Below, in pieces: positions 44,542 through 53,169 of a stretch of DNA of 64,000 bases. A program made the translations under genes and the position numbers. Under the pieces are notes generated by a model. The model did not search any database. It was not told where the DNA came from and saw only the letters and a program-made list of their open reading frames with translations. Within the stretch, counting starts at the first letter, position 1; each line of letters opens with the position of its first letter. This DNA is from Stutzerimonas xanthomarina (GTDB lineage Bacteria > Pseudomonadota > Gammaproteobacteria > Pseudomonadales > Pseudomonadaceae), in contig NZ_RHQM01000002.1 of the NCBI RefSeq assembly GCF_003935375.1, positions 248,001 through 312,000 of the forward strand, read 5' to 3'.

Positions 44542-45807
44542 TCAGTGAGCCGCTTGCGGCTCCGGCAGTGGGTGCAGGCGCGCCAGGTGCAGGGCCACGG
44601 CGAGGGCGATCAGCAACAGCGAGGCGATGAACAGACCTACGCCGTCCCAGCCGGCAGCGTGCCAGAAGACCCCGCCCAGCGTGCCGGCGATGCTCGATCC
44701 CAGGTAGTAGCTGAACAGATAGAGCGAAGACGCCTGGCCGCGAGCCTGTTGGGCGCGGCGGCCGATCCAGCTGCTGGCCACCGAATGGGCGCCAAAGAAA
44801 CCGAAGGTGAACAGCAGCATGCCCAGCAATACCAGCGGCAGTCGGTCGAACAGGGTCAGGGCCACGCCTGCCAACATGACCGCGATCACCAGCCAGAACA
44901 CTCGGCGCCGGCCGAAGCGATCAGCGAGCGCGCCCACCTGTGCCGAACTGTAGATGCCCGACAGATAGAGCACCGCCAGCAGGCCGATCATGGTCTGGCT
45001 GAGGTGGAACGGCTCGGCAATCAGCCGATAGCCGATGTAGTTGTACAGCGTGACGAAGCTGCCCATCAGCAGGAACCCCTGCAGGAACAGCCACGGCAGG
45101 CCGGCATCGCGAAAATGCAGTGTGTAGCCCTGCAGCAAGCCGCGTAGGCGCAACGGGCGTGGGTGGAAGTGCCGCGACTCCGGCAGGAAGCGCCAGAGCA
45201 ACAGCGCCGCCAGTAGCGCCAGACCGCCCATCACTCCGAGCACGCTGTGCCACGACAGGTAGTCCACCAGCACGCCGCTCAGCAAGCGTCCGCTCATCCC
45301 GCCGATGGCATTGCCGCCGATATACAGCCCCATCGCCAGGCCGAGGTGGTGCGGGTGAATCTCTTCGCTCAAGTAGGTCATGGCCACCGCAGCCACCCCG
45401 CTGAGCGCCAAGCCCACCAGCGCGCGCATCAGCAGTACGCCTTCCCAGCTGGGTGCGAGTGCACTGCCGACGGTGAACACGGCGGCAGCGAGCAGGGAGA
45501 CGACCAGCACCTGCTTGCGGCCGATGGCATCGGAGATCGGTCCGGTGATCAGCAATCCGACGGCCAGTGTCAGGGTCGAGAGCGAAAGGATCAGGCTGCT
45601 CTGCGCTGCGTTGATGCCGAACGCCTGCGACAGCATGGGCATCATCGGCTGCACGCAGTACAGCAGGGCGAAGGTGGCGAAGCCGCCAGCGAACAGGGCC
45701 AGGGCAGTGCGCGCGAAGCGCTGCGTGCCTTTCTCGGTATGGCTGATGGGCGTGCCAGGCGCGGGTATCTCTGCTGACGCGCCACTGGCGCCGTGCGTAC
45801 TGCTCAC
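44542..45807 (-). CDS. MFS transporter (YnfM/drug-arabinose efflux type)
   Basis: This 421-residue protein has twelve predicted membrane helices. The MFS loop 2-3 signature appears as GPISDAIGRKQVLVVSLL, and the second-half equivalent as GALADRFGRRRVFWLV. A polar 30-residue N-terminal tail precedes the first helix. The closest family I recognise is the YnfM group of efflux transporters; the substrate is unknown. GTG 45807 is chosen for its AGAGG at good distance; the longer open frame begins in the divergent promoter region. It diverges from a LysR-type regulator, which likely controls it. Confidence 0.85.
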   Translation of the reverse strand: MSSTHGASGASAEIPAPGTPISHTEKGTQRFARTALALFAGGFATFALLYCVQPMMPMLSQAFGINAAQSSLILSLSTLTLAVGLLITGPISDAIGRKQVLVVSLLAAAVFTVGSALAPSWEGVLLMRALVGLALSGVAAVAMTYLSEEIHPHHLGLAMGLYIGGNAIGGMSGRLLSGVLVDYLSWHSVLGVMGGLALLAALLLWRFLPESRHFHPRPLRLRGLLQGYTLHFRDAGLPWLFLQGFLLMGSFVTLYNYIGYRLIAEPFHLSQTMIGLLAVLYLSGIYSSAQVGALADRFGRRRVFWLVIAVMLAGVALTLFDRLPLVLLGMLLFTFGFFGAHSVASSWIGRRAQQARGQASSLYLFSYYLGSSIAGTLGGVFWHAAGWDGVGLFIASLLLIALAVALHLARLHPLPEPQAAH

Positions 45808-45919
45808 GATGGAGACCTCTGTCCGATTCGCTTTTTCCGGCCAAAAGCGGCCCGTTACGCCTGTGATCATTTTTCGATCGGCGGGCGCGATTGCTGTTGT
45901 TCGGGTTTATGGGCGAAAT

Positions 45920-45944
45920 GATAGGAAGCTTTGTTTAAGCTATC
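45920..45944. promoter_or_regulatory. Imperfect dyad in the MFS-LysR divergent promoter
   Basis: GATAG..AAGCT (45920-45930) faces TAAGCTATC (45936-45944) in AT-rich sequence midway between the divergent starts. LysR-type regulators usually bind interrupted dyads here, so it is a candidate operator, though the symmetry is imperfect. Confidence 0.3.
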
Positions 45945-45996
45945 CAATATATTATTCGACCTTATTGATATGTTTTACGAATCGTTTGGGGCGCAC

Positions 45997-46896
45997 GTGG
46001 AACTTAGACATCTACGCTATTTCGTGGCGGTAGCCGAAGAGCTGCACTTCGGTCGAGCAGCCGAACTGCTGCGCATCTCTCAGCCGCCGCTTAGCCAGCA
46101 GATCCAGGCCCTTGAACAGGAACTGGGCGTGCGCCTGTTCGATCGCACCAACCGCCGGGTTTCTCTGACCGACGCGGGGCGGCTGTTTCTCGACGAGACC
46201 CGGCGCACGCTGGCTCAGGTGGACAAGTCGGTCGATGTGGTGCGGCGTGCCGAGCAGGGTGAGATCGGCGAGTTGCAGGTCGGCTTCACCTCGTCAGCGC
46301 CCTTTACGTCGATTCTGCCGCGGGCGATTCTGGCCTTCCGCCAGGCCTTCCCAGCGGTGCACCTCGCGCTGCAGGAGATGACCAGCAAGCAGGTGATCGA
46401 CGCGGTGCAGGACGAGACGCTGCAGGTCGGCATGATCCGTCCCTTTGCCTTGCCGCCGGGCCTGCAGACTGTCGAGCTGTTCAGCGAGCCACTGGTAGCG
46501 CTGATGCATACGGGGCATTCGCTTGCCGAAGCAGGGGAGGAGGGCCTGGCTCTGGCGGAGCTGGCCGACGAGCCCTTCGTGTTCTTTCCGCGCAGCTATG
46601 GCACCGGGCTCTACGATCAGTTGCTCAATCTGGCGCGACAGGCGGGATTCAGCCCGCGCATCGCCCAGGAGGCGAACGAGGCGCTGACCATCATCGGACT
46701 GGTCGCGGCGGGATTGGGCGTGTCGGTGCTGCCGGCATCCTTTCGCCGTATCCGTATCGACGGAGTGCGCTTCCGCACCCTGTCGGATCAGGACGCCACC
46801 ACAGCCGTGTGGCTGGTCAAGCGCCGCCAGGAGCAGTCGCCGCTGGCGCAGGCCTTCATGGATCTGGTGACGCGCGAGGCATTGAGGCAGCGCTGA
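45997..46896 (+). CDS. LysR-type transcriptional regulator
   Basis: The 299-residue product has an N-terminal winged helix-turn-helix (VELRHLRYFVAVAEELHFGR, AAELLRISQPPLSQQIQALE) and a C-terminal periplasmic-binding-protein-like effector domain (about 90-295). The sequence resembles the BenM/CatR/AlsR branch, which often senses aromatic or short-chain acids; the ligand is unknown. GTG 45997 gives the canonical start, and an ATG at 45970 would add nine residues. It diverges from the MFS gene with 189 bp between, which contains the shared regulatory sequence. Confidence 0.88.
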   Translation: MELRHLRYFVAVAEELHFGRAAELLRISQPPLSQQIQALEQELGVRLFDRTNRRVSLTDAGRLFLDETRRTLAQVDKSVDVVRRAEQGEIGELQVGFTSSAPFTSILPRAILAFRQAFPAVHLALQEMTSKQVIDAVQDETLQVGMIRPFALPPGLQTVELFSEPLVALMHTGHSLAEAGEEGLALAELADEPFVFFPRSYGTGLYDQLLNLARQAGFSPRIAQEANEALTIIGLVAAGLGVSVLPASFRRIRIDGVRFRTLSDQDATTAVWLVKRRQEQSPLAQAFMDLVTREALRQR

Positions 46897-46917
46897 CGCC
46901 GCACCCGCAATAGTGGT

Positions 46918-47208
46918 TCAGGGCTGCTTGTAATGAGCGGGCGTTTCGCCCTTGTCCTGTTTCGGAACACGGGTCACGTGGATATCGGTGATGCCCATGA
47001 CTTCGGCCTGCTCCAGCAGCCGAGCCTCGTCGGCGTCGGCCTTCGGCATCACCAGGCTGTTCTCGGCGTCGGCATTGTGCAGCTGGATCAGATGGCGCGC
47101 GGCTTCGCCCTGGGACAGGCTGTCGACATCGGCGTCGTAGGTCTCGGCGCGTGGGTCGTTCTGGTAGATGTAGTTGATTTCGAAGGTGTGCGAAGACTTG
47201 CCGAACAT
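46918..47208 (-). CDS. Hypothetical 96-residue acidic protein
   Basis: The start MFGKSSHTFEINYIYQNDPR has GGAGCG about 6 nt upstream of the ATG. The protein is soluble, rich in Asp, Glu and Ala (ADADEARLLEQAEVMGITD), without signal peptide, helix-turn-helix or cysteine. I do not recognise a family. Codon bias resembles neighbours, supporting a real gene. It is convergent with the LysR gene with 21 bp between stops, and lies downstream of the secreted-protein gene at 47329. Confidence 0.6.
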   Translation of the reverse strand: MFGKSSHTFEINYIYQNDPRAETYDADVDSLSQGEAARHLIQLHNADAENSLVMPKADADEARLLEQAEVMGITDIHVTRVPKQDKGETPAHYKQP

Positions 47209-47295
47209 GAGGCGCTCCAGTCGAGTTCACTGATGTTCAGTGGACTCGACGGCGCCGCCAATCGTTCCGACGGGCATCGACGGAGGGATGTAGAG

Positions 47296-47318
47296 CCGAT
47301 GCGTAGCCCGCGCATCGG
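47296..47318. repeat. Inverted repeat, REP-like or terminator hairpin
   Basis: CCGATGCG (47296-47303) and CGCATCGG (47311-47318) pair around a 7-nt loop, followed by a GGCCCGGG stretch. It is 10 nt after the 47329 gene stop on the minus strand and has no T-run. Its GC-rich form and intergenic place resemble REP elements of Pseudomonas; only one copy is seen in the window. Confidence 0.45.
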
Positions 47319-47328
47319 CCCGGGATGA

Positions 47329-47769
47329 TCAACGGACGTTGGCGAGATCAGCCTTGATCGCGACGCCAGCCATGATGGCGCCAGCATGGCATTCGTATTT
47401 CTCGCTGTCCTTGTACTCGACGTGCTTGTAGTTGCTGGCGATGTTCACCACGGCATTGGCGCCGGCAGCCTTGGCGGCCTGCTGCATGGCGATCAGCGCC
47501 GATTGCAGCGCCCAGCTGCAGGCGCCTTCGTCCGTCTTGTTGAAGGCGTTGGTCTTCTTGCTGGTGGTAACACCGCTACGCACGACCTTGGCATTCTTCG
47601 GCGTCTTGCCGGCCAGGTAGAACTTGACGCTGCCATCCAGGCGACCGGCCTGGGTGGCTTCGGCGACAACGGCGTCGAACGGCAGGTAGTGGGTGGTATC
47701 ACGGGCCTGGCTGATGCCTGGCAGCGCCAGAAGCGCCAGCGCTGTGCCTATCCATGCGGTTGTTCTCAT
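47329..47769 (-). CDS. Secreted small protein of the so-called excinuclease ATPase subunit family
   Basis: The 146-residue product has a signal peptide (MRTTAWIGTALALLALPG, cleavage near SQA-RD). The mature part has two cysteines (EGACSWAL and KYECHAG), probably a disulfide, and the segment ALIAMQQAAKAAGANAVVNI, resembling YbjQ-like small domains. Databases often call such proteins excinuclease ATPase subunit; there is no Walker motif or UvrA feature, so that name is wrong. Function unknown, location periplasmic or outer membrane. It ends the region just downstream of the aryl-polyene cluster on the same strand, 30 bp from it. Confidence 0.7.
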   Translation of the reverse strand: MRTTAWIGTALALLALPGISQARDTTHYLPFDAVVAEATQAGRLDGSVKFYLAGKTPKNAKVVRSGVTTSKKTNAFNKTDEGACSWALQSALIAMQQAAKAAGANAVVNIASNYKHVEYKDSEKYECHAGAIMAGVAIKADLANVR

Positions 47770-47799
47770 CGGCTTTTTCCTTGCAGTTGTGGGTGAAAA

Positions 47800-49032
47800 T
47801 CAGGCCCAGCGGCGGAAGATCAGCGAGGTATTGATCCCGCCAAAGGCGAAATTGTTGTTCATTACATATTCGTGCTGCATGACGCGCGGCGCACCCTGCA
47901 GATAGTCGAGCTCGCCGCAGCGCGGGTCGACCGAATCCAGATTGAGCGTATGGATGTAACGATCGCGGTTCATCATCTCGATGCTGAACCAGGACTCCAG
48001 CGCCCCGCACGCGCCCAGTGTGTGGCCGAGATAAGACTTCTGCGAGCTGATCGGCATGCTGCTGCCGAACAGTGCCTGGGTCGCCTGGGTTTCGGCGATG
48101 TCGCCCTGCTCGGTGGCGGTGCCATGGCCGTTCACGTAACCGATGGCCGCCGGTGCGAGCCCGGCATCTTCCAGAGCCAGCTCCATGGCCCGGCGCATGG
48201 TCAGCTGCTCGGGCTTGGTGGCATGCTGGCCGTCGGCGTTGCTGCCGAAACCGACCAGTTCGGCGTGAATCGTCGCGCCCCGGGCGAGCGCATGTTCCAG
48301 CTCCTCGAGCACCAGCATGCCGGCGCCTTCGCCGATCACCAGGCCGTCCCGGTCGCTGTCGTAGGGGCGTGGCGAGGTATGCGGTGCGTCATTCTTCAGG
48401 CTGGTGGCGTAGAGCGCGTCGAAGACCATGGCCTCGGTGGCGCACAGCTCCTCGGCACCGCCGGCGAGCATCAGCGGCAGCCGACCGAACTTGATCGCCT
48501 CGTAGGCGTAGCCGATGCCCTGGCTGCCGCTGGTACAAGCGCTGGAGGTGGGGATCACCCGGCCGGTGAGGCCGAAAAAGATGCTGATATTGGCCGCGGT
48601 GGTGTGCGGCATCATGCGGATGTAGGAATTGGCATTGAGCCCGTCTGCCACCGAATTCAGCAGCATGTTGCCGAACGCCTTGATCTCCTCGGTGCTGCCG
48701 GTGGACGAACCGCAGGCGACACCCATGCGACCATCTCGGATCGAGGCGTCGTCCAGCAGGCCGGCATCGGCCAGTGCCCGCTCGGCGGCCAGCACCGACA
48801 GCCTTGATACGCGCCCCATGCTGCGCAGTTGCTTGCGCGTCCAGTGCGCCGGTACGACGAAGTCGTCCACGGGACCGGCCAGCCGGGTGTTCAGCTCGGT
48901 GAAGCGATCCCATTCATGCATGCGGCGGATGCCGCTACGGTTAGCGCTGAATTTGGCTTCGATGCTTGCCCAGTCACTGCCCAGCGAGGTGATGCCGGCC
49001 ATGCCGGTGACGACTACACGTCTGCCGCCCAT
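47800..49032 (-). CDS. Beta-ketoacyl-ACP synthase of the aryl-polyene cluster (ApeR-like)
   Basis: This FabF-type ketosynthase has 410 residues and the full catalytic triad: Cys166 (in SACTSGSQ), His303 (in NGHGTATEQGD) and His337 (in SYLGHTLGACG). It extends acyl-ACP by Claisen condensation with malonyl-ACP. It is the last gene of the cluster. ATG 49032 shares a base with the ketoreductase stop (TGATG) and has GGAGG 9 nt upstream; the in-frame GTG 49038 is too close to that site. Letters follow the E. coli ape genes as I recall them. Confidence 0.88.
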   Translation of the reverse strand: MGGRRVVVTGMAGITSLGSDWASIEAKFSANRSGIRRMHEWDRFTELNTRLAGPVDDFVVPAHWTRKQLRSMGRVSRLSVLAAERALADAGLLDDASIRDGRMGVACGSSTGSTEEIKAFGNMLLNSVADGLNANSYIRMMPHTTAANISIFFGLTGRVIPTSSACTSGSQGIGYAYEAIKFGRLPLMLAGGAEELCATEAMVFDALYATSLKNDAPHTSPRPYDSDRDGLVIGEGAGMLVLEELEHALARGATIHAELVGFGSNADGQHATKPEQLTMRRAMELALEDAGLAPAAIGYVNGHGTATEQGDIAETQATQALFGSSMPISSQKSYLGHTLGACGALESWFSIEMMNRDRYIHTLNLDSVDPRCGELDYLQGAPRVMQHEYVMNNNFAFGGINTSLIFRRWA

Positions 49033-49760
49033 CAGCACAGCCCTCCGTTGACGGCGATGACCTGCCGGGTGATATACGCCGCCTCGGCGGACATGAGGAA
49101 ATTCACCGCACCGGCGACCTCTTCCGGGGTGCCCATGCGCTGCGCCGGAACCATCTTCAGCATTTCTTCGATGGGCAGTTCGGCATCGAGTATATCGGTA
49201 TCGATCAGCCCGGGTGCAACGCAGTTGACGGTGATCCTGCGCTTGCCCAGCTCCACGGCCAAGGCCTTGGCCGCACCGATGACGCCGGCCTTCGAAGCGC
49301 TGTAGTTGACCTGGCCGCGGTTGCCGATCAGGCCGGAAACCGAGGTGATGCAGACGATGCGCCCCGGCTGGCGGCGGCGAATCATCGGCATGCTCAGCGG
49401 CTGCAGCACGTTGTAGAAACCGTCCAGGTTGGTGCGCAGTACCTGGTCCCAGTCATCGTCGGTCAGCGCCGGGAAGGCGCCGTCGCGGGTCAGGCCGGCG
49501 TTGCAGACCACCCCGTAGTAGGCGCCGTGGACTTCGACATCGGCTTCCAGCTCACGCCGGCAAGCGGCGCGGTCGGCGATGTCGAATTGGAGGATGCGCG
49601 CGCTGCGACCCATCGCCTGGATCTCGGCCTGGACCGCTTCGGCCTGGTCGCGACGCGAGCGGCAGTGCAGCACGATGTCGTGGCCAGCCTGGGCCAGACG
49701 CAGCGCGATGGCGCGACCGATGCCGCGACTGGAGCCGGTGACGAGGACGGTTTCACTCAT
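49032..49760 (-). CDS. 3-ketoacyl-ACP reductase (FabG type, ApeQ-like)
   Basis: This 242-residue short-chain dehydrogenase reduces the beta-keto group of the growing polyene-ACP. TGSSRGIG (8-15) is the NADPH-binding loop and NAG sits at 87-89. The catalytic set is N111, S140, Y153 and K157 (NYSASKAG), all intact. The start overlaps the preceding dehydratase gene (ATGA). It lies between the dehydratase and the last ketosynthase, so one transcript supplies the extension cycle. Confidence 0.92.
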   Translation of the reverse strand: MSETVLVTGSSRGIGRAIALRLAQAGHDIVLHCRSRRDQAEAVQAEIQAMGRSARILQFDIADRAACRRELEADVEVHGAYYGVVCNAGLTRDGAFPALTDDDWDQVLRTNLDGFYNVLQPLSMPMIRRRQPGRIVCITSVSGLIGNRGQVNYSASKAGVIGAAKALAVELGKRRITVNCVAPGLIDTDILDAELPIEEMLKMVPAQRMGTPEEVAGAVNFLMSAEAAYITRQVIAVNGGLC

Positions 49761-50209
49761 GGGGCAGACTCTTGTAGGTAACTCGCCACTTCGGGCGGGC
49801 GGAACACGTTCAGGCGGGCCTCGGCATGGATGCCGGGCCCCTCGAGATGACATTCGAAGACGCCCATGCCGTTATCGTCCTGCAGAGAGCGATGGGCACG
49901 GACGCGCAGGTCGGCGCCAGCCGGAAATGCTTCGACATTGCACTGGTAGCTACGGGTACCGAGTAGAAAGCCCAGCTCCACCGGTTGGCCGGCCTGGCGT
50001 GCATGGCAGCCGGCGAACGCGGCGACGCTCTGCGCCATGATCTCCACGCCGACCCAGGCCGGCAGGCTGCCGTCGGTGGTGCTGAGCAGGCCGTCGGCAC
50101 GCACCTGCAGTACGGTTTCCACACTGTCGTCGTCGAAACGCTCGACGCCGTCGAGCAGAATCATGTCGCCGGCATGCGGCAGCAGCTCGGCGATGGGCCA
50201 GTCGATCAC
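49757..50209 (-). CDS. Hotdog 3-hydroxyacyl-ACP dehydratase (ApeP-like)
   Basis: The product has 150 residues with a single hotdog fold. The active-site His is in LLPHAGDMILLDGV, and the conserved acidic residue is in WVGVEIMAQSVAAFAG, as in FabZ-like and ApeP dehydratases. It should dehydrate 3-hydroxyacyl-ACP to the trans-enoyl form, the double bond that is kept in the polyene. Both ends overlap neighbours by 4 nt. A second dehydratase domain is fused to the AMP-ligase further upstream. Confidence 0.87.
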   Translation of the reverse strand: MIDWPIAELLPHAGDMILLDGVERFDDDSVETVLQVRADGLLSTTDGSLPAWVGVEIMAQSVAAFAGCHARQAGQPVELGFLLGTRSYQCNVEAFPAGADLRVRAHRSLQDDNGMGVFECHLEGPGIHAEARLNVFRPPEVASYLQESAP

Positions 50210-51402
50210 CGTGCATCCCCCAGAATCAGGCTGATGTTGTTGCCACCGAAGGCGAAGGAATTGCTCATCATCCGTCGCGGCCTTGTTGGATTCATTCGGA
50301 TACCCGCTGCTACCAGGTTCAATGCCGGCAACGCCGGATCGGGCTCGCCATCCCAGCGGTGCGGCGGCAGCTGCTGATCGGGATTCAGGGGAGATAGCGA
50401 CAACCAGCAGAACGCCGCCTCCAGCGCGCCGGCCGCGCCGAGGGTGTGACCGGTCAGCGGCTTGCTCGATGAGCAGGGCACCCCATGGGGGAACAGCGCG
50501 GCGACGGCGACGCTCTCCATGGCGTCGTTGTGGGGCGTGGCAGTGCCGTGCAGGTTGAGGTAGGCGATCTGCTCGGGTGTGCAGTTGGCGCGGGCCAGCG
50601 CCTGGCGCATCGCGCTCAGGGCGCCGCGGCCGTCGGGATCGGGCGCTGAGATGTGATGGGCGTCGGAACTCGCAGCGCCGCCGAGCAGGGCGATGTCGGC
50701 TTCGCCATCGGTATCGCGGGTCATCAGGAACAGCACTGCTGCCTCACCGATGTTGATGCCGTTGCGGTTGCGCGAGAACGGGTTGCACAACGTCTCGCTG
50801 GTGGCTTCCAGCGCGGAAAAGCCCTGCAGCGTGAGATCGCTCAGGCTGTCGACGCCGCCGCAGAGCACCGCATCGCATAACCCGGCATCAAGCAGGCGCT
50901 TGGCGCTGAGCAGCGCACGGGCGCTGGAGGTGCAGGCCGTGGAGATCGAGTAGCAGGGGCCGGCCAGTTGCAGCCATTCACCGAGAAAGCTCGCCGGTGC
51001 CGCCAGCTCCTGATGCGCGTAGTGGTAGCCGGGTGGAAAGGCGCCGTCGTGCAGCAGGCCGGCAATACCTTGCGCAGCTTCCTGGATGCCCGTGGTGCTG
51101 GTGCCCAGCACGACGCCAATACGATTCTGGCCGTATCGGCTGATGGCCGTTCGGATATCGCTTTCAATCTCCAGTGCGGCAGCTAGCAACAGCTGATTGT
51201 TGCGCGTGGCATGACGCGGATCGTCGCAGGGCAAAGCCGGTAGTGCGCAGCGGGCCGCTCCCACTGGTAACCGACGGCCGGCCACCAGCTGCGGGTGAAC
51301 CTGCATGCCCGATGTATCGCCGGCAAACAGCCGTCCGGCGACCTCGGCCTTGCCGCTGCCGAGCGCACAGATCACGCCGAGGGCGTTGAGGTAGGCGGTC
51401 AT
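50206..51402 (-). CDS. Beta-ketoacyl-ACP synthase of the aryl-polyene cluster (ApeO-like)
   Basis: The 398-residue ketosynthase has an intact triad: Cys157 (STACTSSARA), His285 (NLHGTATPHND) and His319 (LTGHTLGAAGALE). Together with the ApeC-like chain-length factor encoded by the truncated gene at the right window edge it would form the heterodimeric elongating ketosynthase. ATG 51402 is preferred to the longer open frame because it starts the fold (MTAYLNALGVICALGSG). It overlaps both neighbours by 4 nt. Confidence 0.88.
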   Translation of the reverse strand: MTAYLNALGVICALGSGKAEVAGRLFAGDTSGMQVHPQLVAGRRLPVGAARCALPALPCDDPRHATRNNQLLLAAALEIESDIRTAISRYGQNRIGVVLGTSTTGIQEAAQGIAGLLHDGAFPPGYHYAHQELAAPASFLGEWLQLAGPCYSISTACTSSARALLSAKRLLDAGLCDAVLCGGVDSLSDLTLQGFSALEATSETLCNPFSRNRNGINIGEAAVLFLMTRDTDGEADIALLGGAASSDAHHISAPDPDGRGALSAMRQALARANCTPEQIAYLNLHGTATPHNDAMESVAVAALFPHGVPCSSSKPLTGHTLGAAGALEAAFCWLSLSPLNPDQQLPPHRWDGEPDPALPALNLVAAGIRMNPTRPRRMMSNSFAFGGNNISLILGDAR

Positions 51403-51908
51403 CGGTGCTGGCTTCCGGTCGTGTCGGGCAAGGGGGCGACACCATAGGTCAGACCCGGCGCCACGTCGAGTTCGAAGCTCTGTGCCGATCGATAGCGCAC
51501 CTGCCAACGCACGTCGCCAGCCTGGCGCAGCCTTCGCTCAGAGGGATCATGCTGTTCGGCCGCGCTGCCATACAAGGCGGCAAGTTGATCGTGCCCGGTC
51601 AAGGCGAACAGCAGTGCGGCGAACAGTTCGCGCGCTTCTGGATTGGGTCGTAGCAGCCCATCGGCGTGCCAGTCGCCGTCGCGCAGTTGTTGCCGCGCGA
51701 GCGGAATGCCCAGCGGATCGAGCAGCGTCCAGCGCAGTGCGGCGTCTACGCGCTGGACCACCAGCAACCAGTCCGCCGGCTCGCTCCCCTGGCGCTGCAC
51801 ATGCAGCTGCAGTGGCACCTCCAGTGTCGGCGTGGTCGCCGGCAGCGGTGCGCGCGTGGCGCAGCCCGCCAGCAGCACGAAGCACAGGCCGAGCAGCAGT
51901 CGCCTCAT
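51399..51908 (-). CDS. DUF3261-type lipoprotein of the aryl-polyene cluster
   Basis: This 169-residue exported lipoprotein has a signal peptide and lipobox LLAGC (MRRLLLGLCFVLLAGC), then a mature domain rich in Leu and Arg. It matches the DUF3261 lipoproteins seen in aryl-polyene clusters. It probably helps the LolA-like protein or exporter place the polyene in the outer membrane, by inference from context only. ATG 51908 starts the signal; the longer upstream frame is discarded. It overlaps the downstream ketosynthase start by 4 nt. Confidence 0.75.
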   Translation of the reverse strand: MRRLLLGLCFVLLAGCATRAPLPATTPTLEVPLQLHVQRQGSEPADWLLVVQRVDAALRWTLLDPLGIPLARQQLRDGDWHADGLLRPNPEARELFAALLFALTGHDQLAALYGSAAEQHDPSERRLRQAGDVRWQVRYRSAQSFELDVAPGLTYGVAPLPDTTGSQHR

Positions 51909-51918
51909 TTCAGTCTGC

Positions 51919-53169
51919 TCACGCACCGGCATCCGCCGAGCAGAGTTCGGCCAGTACGCGCAGGCGGCGTTTGGGTTCGGCGACATAGGGGTTCTTTTCG
52001 TCCCAGGCATAGCCGGCGAGGATCGAGCTGATCATCCGGCGGATCTCCGGCTGGGCGTGTTCGTAGTAGATCACGTCCTGGAAGCTGCAATCGTACCAAC
52101 CCTCCACATAGGTCCGGAAGGTATCGACCCCGCGCTTGAGTGGAGTGGCGAACTCGGTCTCCCAGTCCACCGTTTCTCCGTTCAACTGGCGGTGCAATAC
52201 GGCTGCCGCCATATGCGCCGAGCGCATGGCGATGGTTACGCCGGAAGAGAACACGGGGTCGAGGAACTCGGCGGCATTGCCGAGCAGGGCGAAGCCCTGA
52301 CCATGCAGGCTCTTGACGTTGGCCGAGTAGCCGCCGATCAGACGAGCTGGCGTGTCCCATTCGGCATTCTTGAGTATGCGTTTGAGGTTTGGCGCCTCCT
52401 GGACGAACTCGCGCAGGCAGGCATCCAGATTCACCGGTCGGCCTTCGTAGCGCTCGGCACTGGCGACCACGCCCAGCGAGCAGCGGCCGTTGCTGAACGG
52501 GATGGTCCAGTACCAGACGTCACGCAGATCGGGATGGGTGGTGATGAGGATCTTCTCGCGGTCGAAGCGCGGATCGTCGATGCGGTCTTCGACGTGGGTG
52601 AAGATCGCCCGGCGTACCGGGAAGCCCGATGGCGCCTCCAGGTCAAGCAGCTGCGGCAGCACGCGGCCGTAGCCACTGGCATCGAGCACGAAGGCGGCGT
52701 CGACGCGGTACTCGCTGCCGTCGGCCCGACGAATCTGCAACCACGGCCGTTCGCCGCCGAAGTCCACTGCGGTGACTTCTTCCTCGTAGCGAATCTCCAC
52801 ACCCTGCAGCTCGGCCTGGTCGGCCAGTAGCTTGTCGAAGTCGGCGCGCTGGACCTGGTAGGTGCTGCCGTGGCCGGCAGTGAATTTGTCGCGGAAGTCG
52901 AAATCCGTATAGCGCTCGCCCCAGCCGAAGGCCGCGCCGTGCTTGGTCTGGAAGCCCGCGGCGCGCACCGCCTCAAGCATGCCGGCTTCCTCGATGAAGT
53001 CCAGGCAGTGCGAGAGCAGACTCTCGCCGATGGAGAAGCGCGGAAAGCGCAGGCGTTCGATGATCAATACATCGTGGCCCTTGCGCTTGAGCAGCGCGCC
53101 GGCGATGGCGCCGGACGGCCCGGCGCCGATGATCACGACTTCACGGTGTTGCAACTCAAGCGGCGCCAT
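51919..53169 (-). CDS. FAD-dependent oxidoreductase, flavin-halogenase/GGR-like
   Basis: This 416-residue flavoprotein has the N-terminal FAD motif VVIIGAGPSGAIAGALLKRK and a second FAD stretch (FALLGNAAEFLDPVFSSG). A RFPRFSIGESL segment and a VWYWTIPF segment resemble motifs of flavin-dependent halogenases (the second matches WxWxIP). The halogenase catalytic lysine was not identified with confidence. It may halogenate or oxygenate the aryl head group; brominated aryl polyenes exist (xanthomonadin). ATG 53169 has GGAGG upstream. It overlaps the exporter gene end. Confidence 0.82.
   Translation of the reverse strand: MAPLELQHREVVIIGAGPSGAIAGALLKRKGHDVLIIERLRFPRFSIGESLLSHCLDFIEEAGMLEAVRAAGFQTKHGAAFGWGERYTDFDFRDKFTAGHGSTYQVQRADFDKLLADQAELQGVEIRYEEEVTAVDFGGERPWLQIRRADGSEYRVDAAFVLDASGYGRVLPQLLDLEAPSGFPVRRAIFTHVEDRIDDPRFDREKILITTHPDLRDVWYWTIPFSNGRCSLGVVASAERYEGRPVNLDACLREFVQEAPNLKRILKNAEWDTPARLIGGYSANVKSLHGQGFALLGNAAEFLDPVFSSGVTIAMRSAHMAAAVLHRQLNGETVDWETEFATPLKRGVDTFRTYVEGWYDCSFQDVIYYEHAQPEIRRMISSILAGYAWDEKNPYVAEPKRRLRVLAELCSADAGA

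Noticed and set aside
47329..47769. Naming this gene as a UvrA/excinuclease ATPase subunit
   Set aside because: There is no Walker A or B, ABC signature or zinc site, and it has a signal peptide; the database label is a historical error.
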